DNA of 64,000 nucleotides from Undaria pinnatifida. Its lineage: Eukaryota; Sar; Phaeophyceae; Laminariales; Alariaceae. Under the pieces are notes generated by a model. It was not told the DNA's origin, did not search any database, and saw only the letters and a list, made by a program, of their open reading frames with translations. Positions 54,942 through 64,000 of the stretch are shown piece after piece. Numbering within the stretch: the stretch's first letter is position 1; every line of letters begins with the position of its first letter. The translations under genes and the position numbers were made by a program. The stretch spans positions 10,019,805 to 10,083,804 of the forward strand of contig JABAKD010000030.1 in assembly GCA_012845835.1 (NCBI GenBank). Reading direction: 5' to 3'.

Positions 54942-57105
54942 AATAATAATTAATAGATGTGATGGGGAAAATACCTGACTAAATAAAATGGAAATAAAAT
55001 GGATTGTTTGTCGGGTTAAATAAAACCTGGTATTAGCATTATTAATAGTAGCATTCATTGATCATCGGGTACACTTCAACATTTTGTGATAGTCGGTGTT
55101 TGGGTGGGGTGGAGAGCCCCTCAAACAAACGCAGTCTCAGGGGGGATAAGAAGATGCATCTTTGCCGTAGGATGTATGAGCCACGCCTTGCTTACTTGCT
55201 TAAAAGGGCCATCAGTGTGTGGCACTGCAGCACGCAGCGACTATGGAGATGTTATTTGAGGTGATACCCGAAACAAGATGAAGCAGGTTCGCAAATGCGC
55301 AAGGAGAAGGGAGTCGGCTCAGATAACCCGTAAAACCTGGAACGGTGTACTGTAATAAAACCCAGTACCCAATAAACGGCCGTTTACGTGCTGTGCCACA
55401 ACAAAGCCCCATGAGCTGCCCCAGGAATGAATGCCGTGAGAGACCACACGGTCCAATTTTGGTGGTGGTATCCGTCTGTAAGAATCCTCGAGGTGTTTTT
55501 TATGTGTTGATATGTTCTGTGCCGAGGCTCTGTGCCCGTCATAGGAGCTGCTGCTGCGTGCAATGTGTCCTTTTGGGAATATTCGTGTTGATTGAGATAA
55601 CGGTACTATGAGTGGCATGTACTACATAGTAGTTTGTATGGCCGAATAAGCTATGGAAACGCAGAATGAGATTAGGGAAAAATAGAAGAGAACATAGAAG
55701 GGTAGGAAGGTGGTCGAAGTGGGCGCACACACACTCGATCATGTCGTCGGTAAGATGTGCGCATTTTGGTAGATTAAGCATTAAATGCAAGGACCATTAT
55801 TTACTATAGTACAAAGAACCGGCTACCCGTCATGCAGCAATAGTCCCGCCAACACTTAGTTGTAATAAAGGTATAAGTTGGATGCAACTTGGATGCCATA
55901 GTCTAGCATGTGTAGTTTATAGGTCTACATTCTGAACGACCAAGAGGAACTATACTGCAGTATTATGGTACACACATGTAAGCTCTAAACCCGTAGGTTC
56001 GCCGCGCATTGCGTTTGGTGGTGTTCCAACATACTAGTGTACTGCACATGTACATACTCCATCTGACACGGTTTCGCTCATTAATACCAGGTAGGTGCAC
56101 TACAAAAGCAGTAGGACGAGCAGTACCAACAAACATCGTGCTCTTATAAAAGCCCGACATCCCACAAAATGAACACCACGCGCATGGCCAGGTTGTATCA
56201 AAAAACAAACAAACTCCGTGTTCGGACCAAATGGACTACTTCGAAGTTTTTTTTTTCTTGTTGAGTTTTCCACAAACACTCGGTATAACGACTGATGGCA
56301 TGCCTACGGCAAATTACTGGTGCGGCATAAGATAGGTAAGGTGCCAACGCAACGTCAAATTGAACGAACTAGATGAGGTCATTCTCGAACCCCTTGCGAA
56401 AGTAGGGGGCTTTGACTGCCACATTACGCTCAAATTGTCAAACTTGGTATTTTCCGCGCAAACGATGATAACCACCGTTCTAATAGACTATATACGATCT
56501 GAACCTCCAACCGATGTCGAACACGGCGGTTGGCGTTAAAGTTGGCTTGCTGGAGCATATTTGACCGACTACCCGAATCACAATTTGCTGTTGAATGCCC
56601 CCATCAATAACAGCGTGAGAGAAACCATAGTAGTGCCGTCAATATAATATGTCAGTGTTGTAGTGGAAAGCGTGCCTTTCCAACGACAACGATCAAGATG
56701 CTCCGACAAGCTATTACAGGTGGTGTGCCTACCACTGCAGAGCCCATAGCTAAATGGTTTGTGGTTAGACGCGCATTTTAGGGTCAGAGCAAGACCTCTG
56801 AGAGAAGAGGCCCATCCATGCTGTATCTGGTACTCGTTTTGCCTTGATCTACGCAGGAAGAACAAGGGAACGAATAAACGCAAACTCGTTGTGCGCGGTC
56901 CAACAAACTATAACAGACCAAGCGGGCAGTGCCGTGCATCCTACCCCGCACATCTCTCACACCCTGCCACGCCCTGCCACACAGTCATCCTAGCAACAGC
57001 AACGCCATCTGCATACAGCCAATATCTGCGCCAGCGACAACAACATCATCACCACACACTACATCTCCAAAACGCCGGTATATCAGAAGACCTTCATCAA
57101 ACAAG
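54942..57105. other. No gene recognised; upstream region of the expansin gene
   Basis: About 2.1 kb without a recognisable gene. The last 170 bases before 57106 are C- and A-rich on the plus strand (catctctcacaccctgccac), as in a leader region. No TATA box in a convincing position. The frame of the expansin gene is open upstream to 56929, but that extension is low-complexity and lacks a signal peptide. Confidence 0.4.
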
Positions 57106-57753
57106 ATGGTCCAGATCATGACCAACGCCCTTGTCCTCGCCGCTGTGACGACATCGTCGCTGGTGCTCAGCACGGTATCGGCAGACCCTTACCCATTCGG
57201 CAAAAAGTTCAGCGGGGACGGCACCTACTACGGCAACGTCTCTCCAGGTGAAGGCAACTGCGCCATCGAGTCCCCGGTTCCCTCTATGTACGACGGCATG
57301 ATACCGATGGCTGTATCTCTCTATGGCATGTACGACGACTCCAAGATATGCGGGGCCTGCATCGAGGGTACCGGCTCCGGCAATGGTGCAGGGAAGAACC
57401 CTATCAAGGGAAAGTTCAAGGGGTTCGTAAGCGACAGCTGCGCTGAGTGCGCCAAAGGTGATCTCGACTTCGCTAAGAGCGGTGACGGGCGTTGGGACAT
57501 CACCTGGAAGTTCGTGGAATGTCCCTCCGGTGGCAGCCCTTCCTTCATTTTCGAAGGGAGCAACGAGTGGTACTGGAAAATCCAGGCCCGTGAGACCAAG
57601 TCGCCCGTAACGCAGCTGTGGGTGGACGGCAAGAAGGCAACGATGACGCAGGACAACTTTTTCACGGCTCAAGGGGGTCCCTACTACGGCGAGCAGGTGG
57701 TGAAGACGAAGACCATGTTTGGAGAGACGAAGAAAACGAAGGTGTCCTTGTGA
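57106..57753 (+). CDS. Expansin-like secreted protein (double-psi beta barrel plus CBM63-like domain)
   Basis: 215 codons, single exon. The ATG at 57106 (context acaagATGg) was chosen because it gives a signal peptide (hydrophobic 9-24, VSA/DPYPFG cleavage near 26); an upstream ATG at 56929 would bury it. Residues 36-140 match the expansin barrel: GDGTYYGNVSPGEGNC, ICGACIEGTG, VSDSCAECAKGDLDFA and WDITWKFVECP, with six Cys (52, 82, 85, 112, 115, 139) and Asp110 and Asp119/121 in the usual polar groove. Residues 145-215 match CBM63: SNEWYWKIQARETKSPVTQL, then VDGKKATMTQDNFFTAQGGP, with exposed aromatics W155, W157, W172 and F185/F186. Length fits bacterial EXLX1-type expansins. It would loosen cellulose-polysaccharide contacts outside the cell without hydrolysis. 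The frame is intact and the stop is TGA. Confidence 0.88.
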   Translation: MVQIMTNALVLAAVTTSSLVLSTVSADPYPFGKKFSGDGTYYGNVSPGEGNCAIESPVPSMYDGMIPMAVSLYGMYDDSKICGACIEGTGSGNGAGKNPIKGKFKGFVSDSCAECAKGDLDFAKSGDGRWDITWKFVECPSGGSPSFIFEGSNEWYWKIQARETKSPVTQLWVDGKKATMTQDNFFTAQGGPYYGEQVVKTKTMFGETKKTKVSL

Positions 57754-58905
57754 ATCGGTGGCTCGTCAACAAACGCCATCGGTGAGTCGCGTGCCTGTGT
57801 TCACCCATTTCAACGACGCAACTATCAATCCTGTATGTGGAGTATAATATATGGTGTATGCTATAACAGACCACTTACTTGCCGCCTTTTGATGTCACTA
57901 TATCACGGCTACAGCTGGGCTCAGGGAACACGCGATCTTGTAGATGATAACATGGAAATGCCGGTGGTACGTGCCCACGGACGCTTGCCCCTTGTAAGAG
58001 TCGAAAACTGCCACTACACTGTTGTTGCGTTGTATCCGTTGTATGTGCATTAAGCTCACGTGCTGCGGCCGAAATCTTGTCACCCCCCCCCTCCTAAAGA
58101 TGGCCATCACAGTCGCCCTACTGCCGAAGCTAGCCTACTACGTAATTTATAGTGTGTGCGCATGAGCAATGCGTTGATATGCTTTGTCGACGACGACCAG
58201 CTCTCAAGCATATATATTTACCGTTTGTTTAGTGTGCACTTGTACAAATGGATCAGTTCAGTCCAAACATTTAAACATACACATAATACCCCGTATGCAT
58301 GCGTGCATGCTCACAGTGCTGGAGGCAAAACATGTACGAACTGTTCTCCAAGTATCATATATCGGGTGCACTATTTGAACAACCATCCACCCGTCGGCTG
58401 CTTGCTGCATTATTCCACTGTTTTATGGCTTTCCTGGCCGCCCCTTTGCCATTCTCCGTCCCCACCCCCAGGTCCGCCAGCATGCCCCTGAAGTATCCGC
58501 CTCTCTTCCAATGTGCGAAGATCATCTTTAATGCGAGTATTCCGACCTGCGGGCTTGTGGAAGATGGATGCCTCTGGGTGAATTGAAGCTCTTGTTTTGC
58601 CCCCGGTGTCTTTTCTTTTTCGTGTTTTACATCCTCAGGCGGATGGGGAGAATAAAGCTTAAACCTACCACACTGCCACGTATGTTCATGCTTGTCGTGT
58701 GTGTCAACTTAACTTTGGCCTCTCGGCTATTTTTTTTTTTTTTTTACGTGTTTTTTTGTTTTAACACGGTACACCAAGGTTTGGGGAGAGGAAGCCAACT
58801 TGTGTTGTGATATCTGCTATAACTTCACTCGTTAGAAGTTGTTATCATAACGAACAACAATCAGTGTATGGCCTTACCTACCTGTTACGATCTGGAGGTA
58901 GCAAT
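57754..58905. other. No gene recognised; expansin 3' flank
   Basis: No clear polyadenylation signal directly after the stop. T runs at 58729-58744. Small overlapping frames only. Confidence 0.4.
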
Positions 58906-59460
58906 TTTTGGCTTCTTGTTTTCCTGGATGACGGGGCTCCTTGACCCAAGCTCGTTGGCAACTCGTGTTGTCGTCGTGTCGTGTTGTTGTTGTTTATTCA
59001 CAAAGATTTTTCGTTTCGTACCCTTGGCCATGGGATTATTTGCCGGCTGCTGTTGCGCTTTATTTTGTCATCAAGGTTGATTGTTGGTGTTTGTTTGAGT
59101 CGTTCTACGGTAGCCTCCCCTTACCTTTTCTTAAAGCGAAATCGCCGGTTTTCAAAACCAGCTCCTGGGCGTATCCCCTGAGATGCGGTGTCCCTCGACA
59201 CCCCGACGTCATCGATCGATAGGCCTTTGCACACAAGAAAATAGATAGGAATGTTTTGTTTTCAAGTGTGTCCTTCCTTGTGTCGAGCGGCCATGAAACG
59301 TTCGTTTAAGACAATCGCTGATTTGGGGGGGGGCTATCGTAGAATCCGTCGTTTGTGTTATTGTGTTGTTGTTGTTGTTGGATGCAGTGTACACCCCCTC
59401 AAGTGAAGAGCTTGTGATAAGAATTAGTGCACCTCTACCCTGGTACACTGTAGTAGTTCT
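58906..59460 (+). repeat. Dispersed repeat, copy 3 (GAATGACGGGGCTCC family)
   Basis: ggatgacggggctccttgac (58926) matches 2509. A diverged end block (ttagtgcacctctaccctgg) near 59427 matches gtggtgcacctctatcg near 2673. The spacing is about 350 bp larger than in copy 1, so an insertion lies between. Confidence 0.45.
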
Positions 59461-61639
59461 GGTGTGTCTTAGGGCGTGTTACTTCAGCGAATAAGGGCCA
59501 TACTCTCGCGAGTGGCCGTGTACCCTTCGTTTCTCCAAGAAAGTCTTGATTTTATTTTGTGCTTGTATTTCGCGACACGAACCACCAACGAGATTGCTTG
59601 TACGCTGTACAAACGAAACGCTTCAAAACCCCGTTTAAAATCGAGGTACGGCCGCTCGCGCTAGAAACACAAGTACCTGGTGGTAGTAGTGAACGTGTTA
59701 CCTAAACCTGATGGAATAGTGAAACTGCGGGTATTTTATGGCCGCCCCGTTCGCGCGGGTCTCAAGCATGCAATCAATGCGATCAGTGCAATAAAATGTA
59801 ATACAGTCAACAGTACGAGCATCCTACTCGTATGTCATAGGGTATTATACCTAGGGTATAGTCTAGAACACCTGTGGCAGGGGTATTACTGTATATTGTA
59901 TGTAGTACGAGTAGCGTGAGAAGGGGTGTTTCAACTATTATTGCAGTGCGGTGTCACTTCTAGTGGGTGTCTTATAAGTAAAGTGATGTCGTTTTCTTGT
60001 TTCGTTCGACACCACCATACTAACCAGGTTTTATTGTCATCAAGTTGATATGCTTTGTAGGATAACACTTTTTTATCTGAATGCAGGTGCTGAGGTGGGC
60101 GAGGGGGTTTCGGGGATAGCATGCCATTGTCGCGGTTTCACTGAACGTTTTTGTTCAAGTTTTAGTGGTTGTGTTGTGGCGTGCAATATTCACGGGACTT
60201 AGTCTAGTAGTGCAACCCATTCATCGCAAAGAAGGGTCCCCGTGTGTTGCTTATAGTACAGTATAGTTTTATAATATACCAGTATATGTTAATCGCCTGG
60301 GTGTCCGTTCGGTGTTTACAGTATAGTTTTACGGTCTGTTCGTTGTCTTGATGAGATAGGTGGTCATTTTCAACATCACGTAGATCATGATGCCCTGTAT
60401 TGTCTTATGTGGTGGCAGAAAGATTCGTGATGGGAAGGAACATAAAGGAAGTTGTCCCGGCATGAATTGTCGCCAGGTCCTTTGTGCTTCCATCGGGTAT
60501 TGTGGTAAAATGGTTCAAGTATGAGTGAAAATGATATCTGTTTTTTGGTGCAGAGTAAACAGAAACTTCTATTAGATGAAAACATTGTGCCAAGTCGGGG
60601 AGGGTGAAGACTGCGCTTCACTTGCAGGTCGAAACGGTGATGTAGGAGTGTCTGGCCCCGTACGTAAGCCAAGTTCGCCGATGGGCGGCAGGTCACGTGT
60701 GGTGCTGCATGCAGAACGTGTGCACTCTTCGTTTGAGGACAACGCGTTTCATGCAAGTATATGATCCGTGTATTGTGTACTTATTGGATGACGTAGTCTG
60801 TGTAATTTGTCCAACCTGCTGGCGCTGTGGCCACCGAAGTTCAAATAACCATGGCAAGTTTTGCTTACTTCATGGCGCTCCTTCGTGCGGGCGTTATGAT
60901 ACTCACGGTATTGGTGGCTAAGCTACACGCTAAATAAACCAAAGACAATCCAGGAATTTTCATGCAACCTGTGGAAAAACCATACACCACGCGGCAAGCG
61001 AACGCTGATGGTATGATCGTAGCATTATTTAGGACGTGAGCGCCGAGTTTATGGCCGCCGTTATATCGGTCATTATAACGCTTGGTAGCACTAAACTGCA
61101 CGCATCATTTTAGGCAATGTTTTGCTATGTATGGGTGATATCGAAGGGGGGGGGGGCGATGAAGGGGTGATCATACCTCGATAGCATCATGACAGCGCGA
61201 TAGCACATGTGATAGAGTGAGGCGAAAAACACTCAAACCCTGCCATGCACGTCTACTGTAATAAGTTGACGTGTATTAGTGTGTTCAGTGAAACGATACT
61301 TGCATTTGGAGGTGGTGGCATTGTGTAATACTTGTGATGTGCTGTGTTTGGGTTCACCGGTACAGTCCGAGCGCAATCATGGTGGTGGTCGTGGCATAAC
61401 AAGGTTCCTTGAACCGTGAAAAACATCTTGATTGAGGTCTGCCAAATCTTTATATTTCGCGACAACTACGCGTTTCCAAAGAATCGAGAAGGTCTGATGT
61501 CTGATCAATGTCTGATGTGTCACGGTTTTCGAAGAAGAAGCACAGCTAGTAATAGCAATACCAAGAACGTGTGAGAGTCGATCTCAATGATCACAAAACA
61601 TGATTAGGCAGACAAAACCGAAACACTGCCAGATATATA
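59461..61639. other. No gene recognised
   Basis: About 2.2 kb. A 123-codon minus-strand frame (60385-60756) matches no family. A run of ten G lies near 61147-61157. Short acagtatagttt repeats occur near 60257 and 60318. No RNA gene could be supported. Confidence 0.4.
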
Positions 61640-63260
61640 TTATAAAAATTAAAATACACTCCAGCTGTGAGATGGAAGGTTTTGTCGAAACTCATCTTTG
61701 CAAGCTGTGTGTGATACTCCGATCGCGCGCATTACGAGTTGTGTGTCCTCATTAAGGATATAGGTCGGCGACTCCCCTTACAGCTACAGTGTAGCTATCA
61801 GGGTCAACAGGATGATTTTAGTCAGTCTGTGCGCGGAAACTATAAAACCCGTTTCTGAGGGGGACAAAATCTGACAGCTGTGAAGGGAAAGGGGGGGCCT
61901 GGTTTTGATCAAAAGCGAGCGGGTTTGGAGGGGGGCGGCGGGGGGGGGGGGGGGGGAAAGGGGCAATTTGTGCATGTAAGCTATAAATCCTTTCGAGGGG
62001 ATAAATCTGACGGTTTTGGCACCAGTATATTATTGGGGGCGGGGGGGGGGGGGCAGCTCGATATGTGCCTGGGAACTATGCATTATTTCGAGGGGATAAA
62101 TGTGACATTTTTGGAAATAATACATCAGTTTATCGTGTATATCCTGGGGTAAATCGTACAATCAGTGAGTAAAGAGAGGGTGGAATGTTCGAGGGGGTGG
62201 GGTTGGGATGGGTTGGGGTGGGGGGTGGGGGCGGGGGTGGGGGGCGGGGGGTGGGGGGGGGGGGGGGGAAGGGCTTTAGGTGAGGGGTTTGTTATACGTG
62301 TGGTGCTAGGTCTAGGCGAAGGTGCGGGTGATGGGGAAAAAGGGGGCGTTCGAGGCGGGGGGGGGGGGGGAAACACAGCGGCATGGATGGCTCTCGAAAG
62401 ATAATGAGGTGATATCCTGTGCGTGAAGTGTTCATTAATGTGGCGGATTTCGATATTTGGTGGGGCGTTTGAGTAAGGGAGAGCAAGAGGGGGGGAGGGG
62501 GGAGATTTTTTAGGAGGTTTAGGTCACAAATAATATTCAAATACACTTCGGCTGTGAGATCAAAGATATGTATCAGCTTGTTATACGCGTGGTGCTAGGT
62601 CTAGGCGATCGTGCAGGTGGTCGGGAAAGAGGGGACGTTGGAGGGGGGGGGGGGGGGGGGGGGGGGAACACAGCGGCATGGATGGCTCTCGAAAGATAAT
62701 GAGGTGATATCCTGTGCGTGAAGTGTTTATTAAGGTGGCGGATTTTGATATTTGGTGGGGCGTTTGAGTAAGGGAGAGCAAGAGGAGGGGGGGGGGGATT
62801 TTAGGAGGTTTAGGTCACAAATAATATTCAAATACACTTCGGCTGTGAGATCAAAGATATGTAGCAGCTTGTTATACGCGTGGTGCTAGGTCTAGGCGAT
62901 CGTGTAGGTGGTCGGAAAAGAGGGGGCGTTGGAGGGGGGGGGGGGGGGGGGGGGGGGGAATATTGAAACCTTCGTCATGGATGGTCAGAAAGATAATGAC
63001 GTGGTATCAACTGCATATAGGTGTTTATTACTTAGGCCGATTTTGATTGTGAGTGGGGCGTTTGGACAGACTAGGCGGAAGGGGGGGGGGGGATCGGGGG
63101 ACGGAGGGGCGGGGGGGGGGAAAGGGTTGGGGTTTGTTATGAAAAAGAGGTCAGTGGAGGGGGAGGGGAGGGGGGGGGGGGGGGGGCGGGGGGCGGGACA
63201 TTTCAATATGTGCGCGGAAACTATAAATTCTCAAAGGGGACAAACCTGACGATTGAAGCA
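61640..63260 (+). repeat. G-tract repeat family, longest array
   Basis: Module A (61650-61925) is followed by G runs alternating with modules homologous to 27650-27960. Then come three units of about 295 bp starting at 62372, 62667 and 62959; the first two are nearly identical and the third diverged. G runs reach 24 (62643-62666) and 25 (62934-62958) bases. The start block (tacacttcggctgtgagatc) recurs inside each unit (about 62540 and 62835). No coding capacity; the Gly- or Pro-rich frames come from the G runs. Confidence 0.8.
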
Positions 63261-63439
63261 ATAAGACATCCCTTTATATCATCTGGCTTGTAATGTTTAC
63301 TATTCTAGAAGGTTTGATGTTAGATGCAGCATGCAACCCAGTGTTTAAGTGTAGTAAATAACGTGTTAAATCTTCATAGTTTGTTGTTGTATGATACAGC
63401 GATCGAAAGCTAGAATATTTTATAGAATATTTGTAGGTA

Positions 63440-63660
63440 CCATTATTTTCTGACATCGCTAATTATAAGAAAGAGATACGTATTGTCAAATGCAACAGGC
63501 GAGGTGATGTGGTCATGCACTGTGTTTGTCACCATCATCATACAGTCACCATTATTATCGACATCGCTAATTATACGCAAGAGATACGTATTGCCAAATA
63601 CAGCATGCGAGGTGATGTATGTGGCCATGTGCGTTCTCCGTCATTGAGCATTAGAGGGAG
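63440..63660 (+). repeat. Tandem pair of about 110 bp, with a third partial copy at the window edge
   Basis: accattatt, then gacatcgctaattata, then agagatacgtattg, then gcgaggtgatgt occurs at about 63440 and again at 63550. agagatacgt and aggcgaggt recur at 63970-64000, so the array probably continues beyond the window. Confidence 0.75.
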
Positions 63661-63675
63661 GGATGCGAATCGACG

Positions 63676-63759
63676 CTTGGTATACATGTGCTCAATTACG
63701 TTACCTCATTAGTCATACTTGGTATACACGCGCTCAATCACGTTACCTCGTTAGTAATA
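63676..63759 (+). repeat. 42-bp tandem duplication
   Basis: cttggtatacatgtgctcaa... at 63676-63717 and cttggtatacacgcgctcaa... at 63718-63759, about 86% identical. Confidence 0.85.
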
Positions 63760-64000
63760 CTTCGCTTGGCATAGGTGGGGAGGCGATCATGCAGACGGTA
63801 TCTACGAAATACCCTTCGTAATGGGATGGTAAGGTTGTTTACCGCAATTTTAACACATCTGCCTGTGCTTCCTTTTCCAAATTATTTTTGTCTCAAATAA
63901 ATGTACAATTTCACGCCTATGATTTTACCTTGTCGATGTGGGGCTCTGCGGTCGTCAATTTTAAGTCAGAGATACGTCCTACAAATACATCAGGCGAGGT

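Overview
This window is nuclear DNA from a eukaryote and is dominated by transposable elements and their debris. There are long stretches without open frames, LTR retrotransposons in several states of decay, dispersed non-coding repeats, homopolymer G/C tracts of 20 to 26 bases, and only one clean host-type gene. A microbial-type expansin, a Fanzor-type nuclease remnant and a NADAR-domain remnant together fit a protist or alga, and a heterokont (stramenopile) alga is my best guess. No rRNA, organellar gene or named marker fixes the taxon, so this is inference. I saw no operons, CRISPR arrays or bacterial signals.

Layout. 1-2090: 3' part of a Ty1/copia element with an intact RT-RNase H frame, then a 3' LTR carrying nine copies of a 12-bp word. 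2480-3100: dispersed repeat and a possible exon. 3605-11843: minus-strand copia element bounded by 446-bp LTRs and a CTCTC duplication, with a third LTR inside and a foreign integrase fragment nested in it; every domain is broken. 12116-12553: small inverted-repeat element full of GTGCGG words. 12554-17540: no gene recognised. 17545-17830: possible tRNA-derived SINE. 18099-18771: 5'-truncated Fanzor pseudogene. 21596-23960: nested repeats, including a 785-bp inverted-repeat element full of TACCGT words. 24745-26600: second SINE-like copy and three tandem CCAAT-containing units. 27285-30505: G-tract repeat family and another tandem family. 31119-31160: perfect 18-bp hairpin. 32518-38328: complete copia element on the plus strand, with both LTRs and a GGTCA target duplication; gag and integrase are open, RT-RNase H is broken.

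38780-43470: decayed protein-coding tract with a gag-like zinc-knuckle segment, a NADAR domain broken by one frameshift, and a 36-bp minisatellite that keeps frame. 44369-46525: dispersed repeat, CATGGCA-rich array, and a possible spliced gene. 46525-57105: mostly featureless, with further repeats and a CGGGAA-rich array. 57106-57753: intact secreted expansin-like gene (double-psi beta barrel plus CBM63-like domain). 57754-61640: no gene recognised. 61640-63260: long G-tract repeat array with 295-bp tandem units. 63440-64000: tandem repeats reaching the window edge.

The genes do not form a pathway. The expansin would act alone on cell-wall polysaccharide outside the cell. The Fanzor, NADAR and copia sequences are mobile-element or element-associated genes in decay. 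Most of the differences I counted between LTR copies are transitions, and TAG is the commonest in-frame stop, as expected if methylated cytosines are deaminating in silenced elements. All coordinates and alignments were made by eye.
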